Positions 1 to 9,738 are shown, counted from the first letter of the stretch. The stretch is 64,000 nt of DNA from Campylobacter gracilis (GCF_001190745.1 NZ_CP012196.1:2046001-2110000), one strand, 5' to 3'. Notes: a model not told the origin generated them from the sequence alone. Numbers and translations are program-made.

Positions 1-3000
1 GTTTTAGCTGGCGGTAGCGCCTCATCGCGTCGGCTTTGTTTGCCTCATAAAGCTTGCTCGCGTGCTCCGGATCGATCTTTTTAAGCGCGTTGTAGCGCAC
101 TTCGTTTAGCAAAAATTCCTCATAAAGGCTCCAATCCGGCTCTTTGGATGAAATTTTAAGCGGATTTTTGCCCTCCGCCGCGAGTCGCGGATCGAAAGTG
201 TAGGTCGGCCAATAGCCGCATTTGCTCGCAAGCTCGGCTTGATCGCCGGAGCTGCCCATGCCGCCTTTGATACCGTGCGCGATACACGGCGAATACGCGA
301 TGATGAGACTAGGTCCCGGGTAGGCCTCCGCCGCCATGATCGCTTTTAGCGTCGCGGCTTGGTTTGCGTTGGAATTTACCTGCGCGACGAAGATGTTGCC
401 GTAGGTCATCGCGATCTGGCCGAGGTCTTTTTTCTGAACGCGCTTGCCGCCTGCAGTAAACTGCGCTATAGAGCCGCGGCGGCTAGCTTTAGAGCTCTGC
501 CCGCCCGTGTTTGAGTAAACCTCAGTATCCAGCACCAGCACGTTTACGTCCTCGCCGGTAGCCAGCACGTGATCGAGCCCGCCGTAGCCGATGTCGTAAG
601 CCCAGCCGTCGCCGCCGATAATCCACTGAGATTTTTTGTTTAGATACTGCTTCAGCTCTAAAATTTCACGAACCCCGGGCGCATCCAAATTTTGCTCCAG
701 TAGCGGCACGAGCCTATCTCTAATCTGAGCGGATTTTAGCGTATCGTTTCTGTTTTCGATCCAGTCGTGATAAAGCGCCTTTAGCGCGTTTGGCACGCTT
801 GAGAGCGAACCCAGCATTAGATCCTCGATCTTATGGCGCAGAGTCTCGCTTGCGATCTTCATTCCCAGCCCGAACTCGGCGTTGTCCTCAAAAAGCGAGT
901 TCGCCCACGCGACGCCGCGGCCGTTCTCATCCTTGCGGTACGGCATCGAAGGCGCCGATCCGCCGTAGATCGAGCTACAGCCCGTGGCGTTGGCTACGAT
1001 CATATGATCGCCGAAAAGTCGCGTGATCAGCGTGATATACGGCGTCTCGCCGCATCCCGGACATGCGCCGTGAAATTCAAAAAACGGACGCGCAAATCCC
1101 ACGCCCTTGACGCTTGATCTGTCCATCAAATCGTCTTTGTATCTTACGTGCTCGAATAAAAAGTCTGCGCTTTCTTGCTCGCCCTTCGCGAGTTCTTCTT
1201 CAAGCGGCACCATGACGAGCGATTTTTCTTTACTCGGGCAGTTTTCGGCGCAAAGCGCGCAGCCCGTGCAATCTAGCGGGCTTACTTGGATCTTATATTT
1301 TAGCCCCTTCAGCTCCTTGCCCTTGGCTTCTAGCAGGTGATCTTTTAAATTTAAAGGCGCGGCAGCCTCGTCCTTTTCGTCTAGTAAAAATGCCCTGATT
1401 ACGGCGTGCGGGCAGACGAAGGCGCACTGGTTGCACTGGATGCAGTTTTGCTCGATCCATTTAGGCACCACAACGCCCACGCCGCGTTTTTCAAATCGCG
1501 TCGTGCCCGCGTCAAACCCGCCGTCCTCGTGCCCTAAAAACGCCGAGACCGGCAAGCTATCTCCGCGCGCCGCGTTCATCGGTTTTACGATCTTTTCTAT
1601 AAATTCGTCGCCCTTGTATTTGTCATCCGCACCCGCTGCGTCATCTTTTAAATTTGCCCACGCGGGATCGATCGCTACCTGCACCAAGGCGTCCGCTCCC
1701 CTATCTATCGCGTCGCAGTTCATCGCCACGACCGCTTCGCCCTTTTTGGCGTAGGTTTTCTTGGCGTATTCCTTCATATAGCTCTGCGCCTGCTCGAACG
1801 GAATGATGCCGCTAAGCTTGAAAAACGCCGATTGCATGATCGTGTTCGTACGGCCTCCGAGCCCTATCTCGCGTGCTAGCTTGGTGGCATTTAGGATGTA
1901 AAATTTTACCCGTCTGACAGCTAGAATTTTTTTGACCTTGTTCGGAAGCTTTGCCGCCGTCTGTTCGGCATCCCAGATGGAATTTAAAAGAAAGGTCCCT
2001 CCCTCGCGGATGCCCCCGATGACGTCGTAGATATCCAGATACGCAGCGACCGAGCAAGCGACGAAATGCGGATTTGAGACGAGATAGGTCGAGCGGATCG
2101 GTCTCTTGCCGAAACGTAGGTGCGAGCGCGTGTAGCCGCCCGATTTTTTGCTGTCGTAGGCGAAATACGCCTGCGCATAAAGCTCGGTTTTATCGCCGAT
2201 GATTTTGACGGAATTTTTATTCGCGCCTACGGTGCCGTCCGCACCCAGGCCGTAAAATAAGCACTCGGTCTCATCCTCGTAGCCGAGCGAAATTTTATCT
2301 CCCACGGGTAGAGATAGATGTGTCACGTCGTCGTCGATGCCGATCGTAAAGCCGTTTCTAGGCTCGTCCGCCTTTAAATTTTCATACACGGCGATTAGCT
2401 GCGCTGGATCAACGTCTTTAGAGCTTAGCCCATACCTACCGCCCACGATGAGCGGAGCGTCCTCGCGCCCGTAAAATGCGGCTTTTATGTCCAGATACAG
2501 CGGCTCGCCGAGGCTGCCCGGCTCCTTCGTGCGGTCGAGCACGGCGATCTTTTTAACGCTTTTAGGCATCGCAGCGAAGAGATATTTGAGGCTAAAAGGC
2601 CTGTAGAGGTGTACTTTTAGCACGCCTACCTTCTCGCCCTTCGCGTTTAGATGATCGACCACCTCTTCAAGGGCTTGATTGACCGAGCCCATCGCGACGA
2701 TCACGCGCTGCGGCTCGCTTGCGCCGTAATAAACGAAAGGCGCGTACGACCGCCCCGTGATCTTTGAAATTTCGCTCATATACTCCGCGACAATGTCCGG
2801 AAGCGCGTCGTAAAATTTATTCGTTAGCTCGCGCGTCTGAAAATATACGTCGTCGTTTTGCGCCGTGCCGCGAGTTTTAGGATGTTCGGAATTTAGCGCG
2901 TTCTCTCTAAATTTACGCACGGCCTCGCGATCGAGCAAGCGATCAAACTCGGCATAGTCCATCACTTCGATCTTTTGAATTTCATGGCTCGTGCGAAATC

Positions 3001-3517
3001 CGTCAAAAAAGTGCAAAAACGGCACTCGCCCCTTAATCGCCGCAAGATGCGCGATACCGCCCAGATCCATCACCTCCTGCACGCTGTCGCTTGCAAGCAT
3101 CGCAAAGCCGCTTTGGCGACAGGCGTAGACGTCTTGATGATCGCCGAAAATTGAAAGAGCCTGCGCCGCAAGCGCGCGCGCCGCGACGTGAATGACGCCC
3201 GGAAGCATCTGGCCTGCGATCTTGTACATATTTGGGATTTTTAGCAAAAGCCCCTGCGATGCGGTGTACGTCGTCGTAAGCGCGCCCGCTTGGAGTGAGC
3301 CGTGCACGGTGCCCGCCGCGCCGCCTTCGCTTTGCATCTCGACTACCTTAACGGGCATGCCGAAGAGGTTTTTCTTGCCCTGCGAAGCCCAAATATCGGT
3401 GTAATCCGCCATAGGCGAGCTAGGCGTGATCGGATAGATGCCCGCGACCTCGGTAAAGGCGTATGAGACGTAAGCCGCCGCCTCGTTTCCGTCCATCGTT
3501 TTCATAACTTTTGCCAT
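1..3517 (-). CDS. nifJ: Pyruvate:ferredoxin (flavodoxin) oxidoreductase, C-terminus cut by window edge
   Basis: Single-chain pyruvate:ferredoxin oxidoreductase, which converts pyruvate and CoA to acetyl-CoA and CO2 and reduces ferredoxin or flavodoxin in the cytoplasm. The frame is open from ATG 3517 to the left edge, 1172 codons; the family is about 1190, so only some 20 C-terminal residues are missing. Seen: YPITPSSPMAD near residue 30 (domain I), the ferredoxin-like insert with CIQCNQCAFVCP near residue 690 and CTGCALCAENCP near 750, GACPGCGETPY, and the thiamine-diphosphate segment GGDGWAYDIGYGG near 968. The start is set by AAAGGAACTAAAA just before the ATG. It is followed upstream by a 785-bp spacer and seems to be its own transcription unit. 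Many open frames lie antisense to it, but the protein match is unambiguous. Confidence 0.97.
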   Translation of the reverse strand, partial: MAKVMKTMDGNEAAAYVSYAFTEVAGIYPITPSSPMADYTDIWASQGKKNLFGMPVKVVEMQSEGGAAGTVHGSLQAGALTTTYTASQGLLLKIPNMYKIAGQMLPGVIHVAARALAAQALSIFGDHQDVYACRQSGFAMLASDSVQEVMDLGGIAHLAAIKGRVPFLHFFDGFRTSHEIQKIEVMDYAEFDRLLDREAVRKFRENALNSEHPKTRGTAQNDDVYFQTRELTNKFYDALPDIVAEYMSEISKITGRSYAPFVYYGASEPQRVIVAMGSVNQALEEVVDHLNAKGEKVGVLKVHLYRPFSLKYLFAAMPKSVKKIAVLDRTKEPGSLGEPLYLDIKAAFYGREDAPLIVGGRYGLSSKDVDPAQLIAVYENLKADEPRNGFTIGIDDDVTHLSLPVGDKISLGYEDETECLFYGLGADGTVGANKNSVKIIGDKTELYAQAYFAYDSKKSGGYTRSHLRFGKRPIRSTYLVSNPHFVACSVAAYLDIYDVIGGIREGGTFLLNSIWDAEQTAAKLPNKVKKILAVRRVKFYILNATKLAREIGLGGRTNTIMQSAFFKLSGIIPFEQAQSYMKEYAKKTYAKKGEAVVAMNCDAIDRGADALVQVAIDPAWANLKDDAAGADDKYKGDEFIEKIVKPMNAARGDSLPVSAFLGHEDGGFDAGTTRFEKRGVGVVVPKWIEQNCIQCNQCAFVCPHAVIRAFLLDEKDEAAAPLNLKDHLLEAKGKELKGLKYKIQVSPLDCTGCALCAENCPSKEKSLVMVPLEEELAKGEQESADFLFEHVRYKDDLMDRSSVKGVGFARPFFEFHGACPGCGETPYITLITRLFGDHMIVANATGCSSIYGGSAPSMPYRKDENGRGVAWANSLFEDNAEFGLGMKIASETLRHKIEDLMLGSLSSVPNALKALYHDWIENRNDTLKSAQIRDRLVPLLEQNLDAPGVREILELKQYLNKKSQWIIGGDGWAYDIGYGGLDHVLATGEDVNVLVLDTEVYSNTGGQSSKASRRGSIAQFTAGGKRVQKKDLGQIAMTYGNIFVAQVNSNANQAATLKAIMAAEAYPGPSLIIAYSPCIAHGIKGGMGSSGDQAELASKCGYWPTYTFDPRLAAEGKNPLKISSKEPDWSLYEEFLLNEVRYNALKKIDPEHASKLYEANKADAMRRYRQLK

Positions 3518-4302
3518 TTTTAGTTCCTTTGGAATTATCAAATTTCACTAATTTTACATATTTATTGCTTAAAAATTTAAATGCTTCGCAAACCGAATAA
3601 AATTCTAAAGCTTTATCACAGTAGGCGGGCTACAAGCGCGATCTGCTGGCAGTTTTAGACGAGCATTGCGGACGATTTGAAACGGGGTCTTTCGCCGCTT
3701 TGAAAATAAAATTTTGCGTACTTTAAGCGCAGATCGCAAACAGTGGGCAGAGATTAAATGCAAATTTAGCCGTCTGGCTTGAAATTCTGACCCAAATATC
3801 AAATGACGGGAATGCGCGAAAATTAAGAAATTTAAAAATGCACTTGCCACAAGATAAAAAGACCTCATATCGCAACAAGACTGGATAATAAAATTTAGCC
3901 ACTACAAAGCCTCAACTGCTATACACATCCAAACTCGACGTAGCGAAATTTTATTTATGGCTTGTAACATCGCGGTACATAAAATTTCAGTGCATTCTGC
4001 CAAATATAAGAAATTTTACTGCCTCCTGCCAAGCGCAGCGCAAATTTCATTTTAAATTTTCATCGATCGATCGCTACGTGAATTTTACCACACGCGACTT
4101 TGCGTTTTGAGCGTAAATTCTATTTCCGCAAGCTGCGCGGAGGATAAATTTAGCTATAATCCTCCGTTTAGAATCTAGCGCGGCACGTATATACGGCGCG
4201 GAATTTTAAAATTTTAAAATTCCAAGCAGAACTCGAAAAGCTAAAAACCGCTAAATGCGCTAAATTTAAAGTCTAATTTTAAAAGCCAGAAAGAGAAAAC
4301 CG
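3518..4302. other. 785-bp spacer without a recognisable gene
   Basis: Spacer between two divergent genes (nifJ leftwards, sotB-like rightwards). It holds many AAATTT/AAAATTT hexamers and a block GAATTTTAAAATTTTAAAAT near 4201-4220, but no frame with a ribosome-binding site or a recognisable protein. An 87-codon minus frame at 3605-3868 has no family likeness and an unlikely composition. Both promoters must lie here; no -10/-35 pair stands out enough to place. Confidence 0.6.
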
Positions 4303-5472
4303 ATGAACGTCCATAAAATCGCTTACACGAGAGTTATCGCGCTGGCGTTTGCCGCCTTTATTTTTAACACGACGGAATTTATCCCTGTGGCGCTGCTAAG
4401 CGATATCGCGGCGGATTTTAGCATGGACGTTACGAGCACGGGTCTAATCATCACGATCTACGCGTGGGCGGTGAGTATCCTTTCGCTGCCGCTGATGCTG
4501 CTAACCTCGAAGCTCGAGCGCAAGAGGCTACTTTTGCGGCTTTTCGTGCTATTTACGCTAAGCCACGTCCTGGCCGCCATTGCGTGGAATTTCGTCGTTT
4601 TGGTAATCGCACGACTTGGCATCGCGATTTCGCATGCGATCTTTTGGTCGATCACTTCATCGCTCGTCGTGCGCCTAGCGCCGATAAATAAAGGCTCGCA
4701 GGCTATCGGCATGCTGGCTCTTGGGACATCGCTAGCCATGGTTTTGGGGCTTCCTTTGGGACGCGTGGTCGGCGAGCTTTTCGGCTGGAGGATTACGTTT
4801 TTTGCAATCGGCGCGCTTGCGGCGGCGGAGGCGCTGTTTCTTTGGAAAATTTTACCGTTTTTGCCAAGCAGGCGCGCGGGCTCTCTTGCGAGCTTGCCGA
4901 TGCTTGCAAGGCGCCCGATGTTGCTTGCTTTGTATCTGCTGACGTTTTTGATCGTAGGCGCGCATTTTACGACCTACAGCTACGTCGAGCCATTCGTGGC
5001 GAAATTTAATCCCGCAGGGGGTCACTTCGTAACCTACGTTTTGCTTGCATTCGGCGCTTCGGGAATCGCCGCAAGCGTGCTTTTTTCGAAGCTTTACCGC
5101 CCTTTTCCAAACGCATTTTTGATCTGTTCGATCCTTTTTATCCTAGCCTCGGTGCTGACGCTAAAAGTTTTTGTCGCAAATGACGTAGCGCTACTGCTCG
5201 CGGCTTTCGTCTGGGGAGTGGGAATTTTTGGCTTTGGGCTTTGTTTGCAGATTAGGGTTTTGGCGCTGGCTCCCGACGCTACCGACGTCGCGATATCGAT
5301 CTACTCGGCGATCTATAACGTAGGTATCGGCGGCGGAGCGCTTTTGGGACATCAAATCGCAACGAGATTCGGGCTTGAGCACATAGGCGAGGCGGGCGCT
5401 ATACTAGGTGCGCTAGGGCTTGCAAGCTACCTCTACGTAAGCGCGAAATTCGCGCAGACAAATAGCGCGTAG
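4303..5472 (+). CDS. sotB: MFS efflux transporter, SotB/YdeA-like
   Basis: A 389-residue major facilitator of the drug:H+ antiporter-1 type, expected to export sugars or related small molecules across the inner membrane by proton antiport. About 12 hydrophobic segments are visible. The N-terminus runs FNTTEFIPVALLSDIAADF, with the conserved acidic residue of TM1 seen in SotB proteins, and the loop after TM2 has LTSKLERKRLLL, the motif A position of MFS carriers. Length matches E. coli SotB (396). The start ATG follows AGAAAGAGAAAACCG. It stands alone: the next gene is over 400 bp away on the other strand. Substrate cannot be read from sequence; the sugar-efflux name is by family only. Confidence 0.85.
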   Translation: MNVHKIAYTRVIALAFAAFIFNTTEFIPVALLSDIAADFSMDVTSTGLIITIYAWAVSILSLPLMLLTSKLERKRLLLRLFVLFTLSHVLAAIAWNFVVLVIARLGIAISHAIFWSITSSLVVRLAPINKGSQAIGMLALGTSLAMVLGLPLGRVVGELFGWRITFFAIGALAAAEALFLWKILPFLPSRRAGSLASLPMLARRPMLLALYLLTFLIVGAHFTTYSYVEPFVAKFNPAGGHFVTYVLLAFGASGIAASVLFSKLYRPFPNAFLICSILFILASVLTLKVFVANDVALLLAAFVWGVGIFGFGLCLQIRVLALAPDATDVAISIYSAIYNVGIGGGALLGHQIATRFGLEHIGEAGAILGALGLASYLYVSAKFAQTNSA

Positions 5473-5904
5473 GCTAAATTTGCGAAAGAATTTTAACAAG
5501 CTCGGAAGTACCATTTTTAAAGCTTGCGTTTTAGAAAATAACAGCTTTATGGGTCTAAATTTTTAAAAATTTATCCCTCGCAACCAGCTAAATTTGCAGA
5601 TAAAATTTAATCTCGCGCTTAATTACACCGTTTATAATATGCATTTCTTGCAACGACACGTCTTTGCCGTCAAGCGCAATATCCGAAGTGCTTAAATTTA
5701 GCGTCGGTATCGTCGCGATCGATAAAACCTTAAGATTTTTTATCAATTCTCCCTTGATATAATTTATGTGATTTTAAAAAGCAATTTTAGAAGCTATTTG
5801 ATCGGGAAATGTTTTAGTTGATGTAAAAATGGGCATAAATTTAATCTCGATAAGAATTTAACAAGTTTGTTGCGACGCGAATGCTACACTTTGTAAAAAA
5901 ATAC
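5473..5904. other. 432-bp spacer between convergent genes
   Basis: Region between the 3' ends of the SotB-like gene (plus) and the GntR gene (minus). It is AT-rich with several AAATTT hexamers. The only coding-looking part is a short minus-strand frame at 5588-5746, listed separately. No clear intrinsic terminator was found. Confidence 0.5.
5588..5746 (-). pseudogene. Possible small ORF or gene remnant, unrecognised
   Basis: A 52-codon minus frame begins at TTG 5746 and ends at TAG 5588. It reads like ordinary protein: a LSIATIPTLNLSTSDIALDG stretch, then a charged end finishing REIKFYLQI. A purine-rich AAGGGAG sits only two bases before the TTG, too close for a normal start. A second short frame just upstream (MPIFTSTKTFPDQ...) is in another phase. 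I do not recognise a family. It may be the tail of a decayed gene or chance coding. Confidence 0.25.
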
Positions 5905-6564
5905 TTAAAGGCTATTTTTTATCGCATCTTCTAAAATATTTTTCGTCTTATTAGTATGTGCTGTGTTGAGATGAACTAATTTTTTTAAGTCTTTTTTCTG
6001 ATACGCTTCTATTATCGCCTTGTGCTCCTCATTTGAGGATTTTATATGAGTTTTTTTATAAAACAAAGACAGTGAAACATATGGGATTGCCGCCATTATA
6101 AGGGTTTCGACGATATTAAACGTCCTGCTGCCGCTTTCGCTCTGCCAAAAGCATCGATGAAAATTGGCATTTAACAAAGCCCATTCGTTTAAATCTGTGC
6201 AAGTTTCGATCTGCTCTTGGATATTAATTGCTTTTTGTAGATACTCAGTATCATATTTTTCAAACGCATCCGTTATAAGTTTGCTTTCCAATAAAATTCT
6301 GAGTTCATAAATTTCTTTTGCTTCCTTGTAGCAAAGCCCCTTTACAATTGCGCCTTTAAATGGATCGAAACTGATTAACCCTTTTGCCGTCAGAATTTTT
6401 AGCGCTTCCCTTACCGGCGTAGCACTAACGTTAAATCTCTTTGAAATTTCATTTTGTTTTAGCTTGGAGCCGGATTTTATATTTCCGTTTAAAATATCTT
6501 GACTAAGACTATGGACTATAAATTCTGTTGTGGTGATAGGACGATCCGAATTGAGATGTATCAT
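5905..6564 (-). CDS. GntR-family transcriptional regulator, FCD (FadR-type) subgroup
   Basis: A 219-residue DNA-binding regulator. The N-terminal winged helix-turn-helix (residues about 10-75) contains the GntR signature ISKRFNVSATPVREALKIL and the wing KGLISFDPFKGAIVKGL. The rest is an all-helical FCD ligand domain with LLNANFHRCFW near residue 133, where FCD proteins place metal-binding or ligand-binding residues. It lies 62 bp after the asparaginase gene on the same strand and next to a divergent permease, so it probably controls that catabolic pair in response to an amino or carboxylic acid; this is inference from position. CGGAGAATAA precedes the ATG. Confidence 0.9.
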   Translation of the reverse strand: MIHLNSDRPITTTEFIVHSLSQDILNGNIKSGSKLKQNEISKRFNVSATPVREALKILTAKGLISFDPFKGAIVKGLCYKEAKEIYELRILLESKLITDAFEKYDTEYLQKAINIQEQIETCTDLNEWALLNANFHRCFWQSESGSRTFNIVETLIMAAIPYVSLSLFYKKTHIKSSNEEHKAIIEAYQKKDLKKLVHLNTAHTNKTKNILEDAIKNSL

Positions 6565-6586
6565 TTATTCTCCGTTTTTTAGGAGT

Positions 6587-6592
6587 ATTATA
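6587..6592 (-). promoter_or_regulatory. Candidate -10 box for the GntR gene
   Basis: TATAAT on the minus strand about 22 bases before the ATG of the regulator, in the gap after the asparaginase gene. Campylobacter sigma-70 promoters depend mainly on the -10 box, so this could give the regulator its own short transcript. Confidence 0.45.
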
Positions 6593-6626
6593 CAAAAATA
6601 ATATAAAAACAATCCAGATCGATGCC

Positions 6627-7604
6627 TTAGAAATTTCCAAATTCTTTTTTTATCTGTTCCAAATTCATGTTGTTTGCCAACAAAAGCATCAACAAAAGCC
6701 TCGCTTTAATCGGCGATAACCAGCCAGACATTATACAACCGATACTTTGTAAATCCATCTCCGAGCCCTTATAACCGTATGTCTTAGTAGCACAAATCCC
6801 ACTACCGGTGCGAGAAGCGACGACGACCGGAATTTGAGCACCTCTTAGTTTATCCACCATATCATATGATACGTGTCCGGCACCTACGCCACTAATTATG
6901 ATACCACTATAATTAGCACGTAAGGCGAGCTCAATCATTTCACCCTCACAACCTAAATAGCTTTGTATAATCTCTACTTTAGGAAATTTGACGTCAGGCA
7001 AAGGATAAATTTGACGCGATACGGCAGGAGTTATAAATTTTACTCCATTCTCTATCACAAGCCCCTGAATACCGGCATTTATCGATACAAAAGTTTGCAG
7101 AGAAAAGGTATTGCTCTTATGAACCCATAGTGCACTATGAATCGTATCGTTTAGTACTACCAGCACACCCCGATCTCTACTTTGCGGACTAATAGCGGTT
7201 AACACGCTAGCATATATATTGCCGGCACCATCCGAGCTAATAGAATCGGCATTTCGCATAGCGCCGGTAATAACCAACGGAGCATGCTCATCCCAAACTA
7301 AATTTAAAAAGAACGCGCTTTCTTCTAGCGTATCGGTTCCTTGCGTAATGACTACGCCTACTGCTCCTTTAGCAATCTGCTCTTTCGCCCATTTATAAAC
7401 TTCTACGAGATCTTGTACCTTTAAACTACCGCTAGGAAGAGCCAGTAAGGTTTTGGCCTCTATTTGCACCATCTCCCTCAAAGCAGGTACTGCACCTACT
7501 AACTGTTCTGCACTAAAGCTAGGTTTAACTCCGCCTTGTCCACCGTTCGCGCTCATACAAATCGTACCGCCCAATGCGCCGACTGCAATTTTTGGCTTTG
7601 ACAT
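6627..7604 (-). CDS. ansA: L-asparaginase (type I/II fold)
   Basis: A 325-residue asparaginase that hydrolyses L-asparagine to L-aspartate and ammonia. Both catalytic signatures are present: GALGGTICMSA at residues 9-19 (first Thr nucleophile) and VVITQGTDTLEESAFFLNLV near 84-103 (second Thr and Asp). No signal peptide is apparent, so it is more likely cytoplasmic than periplasmic, although related Campylobacter enzymes can be exported. Start: GAAGGAGCAAAAA before ATG 7604. It is divergent from a carboxylate-type permease and followed by a GntR regulator. Aspartate can be deaminated to fumarate, feeding fumarate respiration together with the nearby dcu/fum genes. Confidence 0.93.
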   Translation of the reverse strand: MSKPKIAVGALGGTICMSANGGQGGVKPSFSAEQLVGAVPALREMVQIEAKTLLALPSGSLKVQDLVEVYKWAKEQIAKGAVGVVITQGTDTLEESAFFLNLVWDEHAPLVITGAMRNADSISSDGAGNIYASVLTAISPQSRDRGVLVVLNDTIHSALWVHKSNTFSLQTFVSINAGIQGLVIENGVKFITPAVSRQIYPLPDVKFPKVEIIQSYLGCEGEMIELALRANYSGIIISGVGAGHVSYDMVDKLRGAQIPVVVASRTGSGICATKTYGYKGSEMDLQSIGCIMSGWLSPIKARLLLMLLLANNMNLEQIKKEFGNF

Positions 7605-7635
7605 TTTTTGCTCCTTCGCTTTTTTAGTTTGGGAA

Positions 7636-7641
7636 ATTATA
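7636..7641 (-). promoter_or_regulatory. Candidate -10 box for asparaginase
   Basis: TATAAT on the minus strand, 31 bases before the ansA ATG, preceded by an AT-rich T-tract as in Campylobacter promoters. It is back to back with the permease promoter at 7705, leaving about 60 bp where a GntR operator could sit. Confidence 0.65.
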
Positions 7642-7704
7642 CCATATTTTAAAATTTTTCAATACAAAATACTAAATATTATATATAATTTTTTAAAAAA
7701 ATGT

Positions 7705-7710
7705 TATAAT
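7705..7710 (+). promoter_or_regulatory. Candidate -10 box for the permease
   Basis: ATGTTATAAT, with TATAAT at 7705-7710, lies 31 bases before the ATG at 7742 and follows a long A/T tract. Because it overlaps an earlier in-frame ATG at 7709, it argues against that upstream start. Confidence 0.65.
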
Positions 7711-7741
7711 GCTCAACGAAATTTTTAAAAAGGAGTTAACA

Positions 7742-9016
7742 ATGTTAGTCGCAGCTCAATGCGTCATGATTTTTACGCTTATCTTAATGATAAGCGGTAA
7801 GACGCCGTTATATACTACGGCTATAGTCGGTTCGGCAATTAGCGCGCTAGTAGCAGGATTTCCGGTAACAGGGCCAAAAAATGTCGTATCTTTGGCCTCT
7901 CTTATTATCGGAGGTTTAAATCCGGTTATTGCCGATATGACAGGAATTTTAATGTTTATCGGCGTTATGCAAGCAAGTGGCTTCATGGACGTAATTATTC
8001 GAAGTATTGTAAGACTAGGAAATAGGCTGGGTGGCGGCGTAGGTGTAGCGACTGCCGGCGGTATAGCGGCTGCGGTAATAGGTATGCTTACCGGTTTTAC
8101 GCAACCGGCTATTACTGCAGTCATAACCGGTACGGCATCCGTGAAGCTTGGAGTAGATCCTAATAAATCCGCTGGTATTCACGGACATGCCGGTATTTTA
8201 GGCAACTACGGCGGTTTTACTCATCCTACGCAAGTAGCCGTCGTAGCGGTATCAAATATCGGATTCGGACTAATTAACGTTATAGGTACGTTCGTCGGAC
8301 TTTGTGTTTTTGCCTGCGCTTTTTTTAGATTAAAAAGAATGCGAAGCGGCACAACGCTTAGCAAAGAGGATATCGAGCGCATTTCAAAAGAATTTGAAGC
8401 AAAGGCTGACGAAGCTCCAGTTTGGAAAGCGTTTTTGCCTTTTATTGTGCTTTTCATCGGCTTTATTGCGGGATTTCCAGTCTTTGTAGTAGGTATTGCA
8501 AGTGCGATTATTACGATTTTACTTTCCGTTTTAAATTTTCAAGAAGGCGAGAAAAATATGCTAGAAGGCGTCGGCAAGATAGCTACTCCACTTGTGGCTA
8601 CGATAGGCTTTTTATTTATGAGCGGTGTTATAAAGCAAATCGGATTGGCTGATCTTATCGGTCAAATTTTTACTCCGATGCTAACTCATGCACCTATACA
8701 AAGTATGCTAATAGTATCGGCGTTAGCGGGTTTTGTAACCCAGAGTAATGCTGCGTCAGTAGCCATAACCATACCATTTTTGCAAGCCGCTCTTTCGCTA
8801 GGTACAGCGACGCCTTTATCGTTAGCCGTTATGGCTGCAGGCGGTAGCGCTATGATGCAATACTATCTCACGGGAGGTCCCGTCGCAGCGCTAGCAACCG
8901 TAATTCCGGTAATTCCGGGATCGGAATTAAAAGCGGCGAATAAATTCCAACGCCCAAATATGCTATTTGGACTATTGGTGTTATTCATTTTGTCATTTAT
9001 ATTTTCGATATTTTAA
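7742..9016 (+). CDS. Carboxylate/anion permease of the ion-transporter superfamily
   Basis: About 424 residues with 11-12 hydrophobic segments and two similar halves. The hairpin-like segments GMLTGFTQPAITAVITGTAS, GHAGILGNYGGFTHPTQVAV and a TQSNAASVAITIPFLQAAL stretch resemble the re-entrant loops of GntP/CitM/Dcu-type secondary carriers. The exact family is uncertain. The start at 7742 is preferred because AAGGAGTTAACA precedes it, whereas the ATG at 7709 overlaps the -10 box. The gene is divergent from asparaginase and shares a regulator region, so asparagine, aspartate or another C4 acid is a plausible substrate (inference). Confidence 0.7.
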   Translation: MLVAAQCVMIFTLILMISGKTPLYTTAIVGSAISALVAGFPVTGPKNVVSLASLIIGGLNPVIADMTGILMFIGVMQASGFMDVIIRSIVRLGNRLGGGVGVATAGGIAAAVIGMLTGFTQPAITAVITGTASVKLGVDPNKSAGIHGHAGILGNYGGFTHPTQVAVVAVSNIGFGLINVIGTFVGLCVFACAFFRLKRMRSGTTLSKEDIERISKEFEAKADEAPVWKAFLPFIVLFIGFIAGFPVFVVGIASAIITILLSVLNFQEGEKNMLEGVGKIATPLVATIGFLFMSGVIKQIGLADLIGQIFTPMLTHAPIQSMLIVSALAGFVTQSNAASVAITIPFLQAALSLGTATPLSLAVMAAGGSAMMQYYLTGGPVAALATVIPVIPGSELKAANKFQRPNMLFGLLVLFILSFIFSIF

Positions 9017-9024
9017 ATTCATAT

Positions 9025-9054
9025 AAACCGTCGGTTAAATCTAGCCGACGGTTT
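9025..9054. terminator. Strong hairpin between convergent permease and fumarase genes
   Basis: AAACCGTCGG at 9025-9034 pairs perfectly with CCGACGGTTT at 9045-9054 around a 10-base loop. It lies 8 bases after the permease stop and about 70 bases beyond the end of the fum operon, so it can serve both strands. T-runs are short on either side. Confidence 0.75.
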
Positions 9055-9126
9055 AGCTTTGACCTATTATTAAACCTAAATATTTTATAAAATTTGGCAG
9101 TGTGGTAAATTTATACTGTTTAAATT

Positions 9127-9738
9127 TTATTTTATAAACCCGACCTGCGGTAAAATTTCAGCTAGCGCCGCGTCCTTTTTCTCGTTAAATTTGACCTTGT
9201 TTTGCTCGAAAAGATTGTTTCCGTGCGCGTCGATCGAGACGATGAGCGGGCCAAACTCCTTCACGCGGCACTTCCACAGCGTCTCGGGCATCCCAAGCTC
9301 CGTCCAGTCAGCACTCTCGATCTGTTCGACCTGCGTCGCGGCGACCACCGCGCAGCCCGCGGGAAATACGCAGTGTATCGCGCCAAACTCCTTGCAGCCG
9401 CTCATCGTGCCCTCGCCCATGCCGCCTTTGCCCACTATCAGGCGCACACCCGTTTTAGCGATAAATTCGCGCTCGAATTTCTCCATACGCATGCTAGTCG
9501 TCGGCCCGACCGAGACCATCTCAAAGCTTTTATCACCCGTTTTTCTGATGATCGGTCCCGCGTGCAGGATAGCGCCGCCTCTGATATCTAGCGGCAGCTC
9601 GCGACCTTCCTGCACGACGCGTCTGTGCGGCACGTCACGGCAGGTGACGATGTGTCCGCTGAGGTATATGACGTCGCCGATTTTGATGTCGGCCAGATCC
9701 TCGGCCTTGATCGGCGTGGTTAAAATTTTCTTACTCAT
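9127..9738 (-). CDS. Class I fumarate hydratase (or L-tartrate dehydratase) beta subunit
   Basis: A 203-residue C-terminal-type subunit of the iron-sulfur hydro-lyases, which reversibly hydrate fumarate to L-malate, or dehydrate L-tartrate in the TtdAB branch. Seen: [46 protein letters not shown] and [19 protein letters not shown], all typical of the beta domain. Length equals TtdB (201). The start overlaps the alpha-subunit stop by 4 bases (ATGA), so translation is coupled. Substrate (malate versus tartrate) cannot be decided from the sequence. Confidence 0.92.
   Translation of the reverse strand: MSKKILTTPIKAEDLADIKIGDVIYLSGHIVTCRDVPHRRVVQEGRELPLDIRGGAILHAGPIIRKTGDKSFEMVSVGPTTSMRMEKFEREFIAKTGVRLIVGKGGMGEGTMSGCKEFGAIHCVFPAGCAVVAATQVEQIESADWTELGMPETLWKCRVKEFGPLIVSIDAHGNNLFEQNKVKFNEKKDAALAEILPQVGFIK

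Noticed and set aside
790-3404. Several open frames on the plus strand opposite nifJ
   Set aside because: The minus-strand frame encodes an unambiguous pyruvate:ferredoxin oxidoreductase throughout; the plus frames are shadows with biased Arg/Pro/Ser composition.
7709-7741. Upstream ATG for the permease adding 11 residues
   Set aside because: This ATG overlaps the -10 box and has no RBS, while AAGGAGTTAACA precedes the ATG at 7742.
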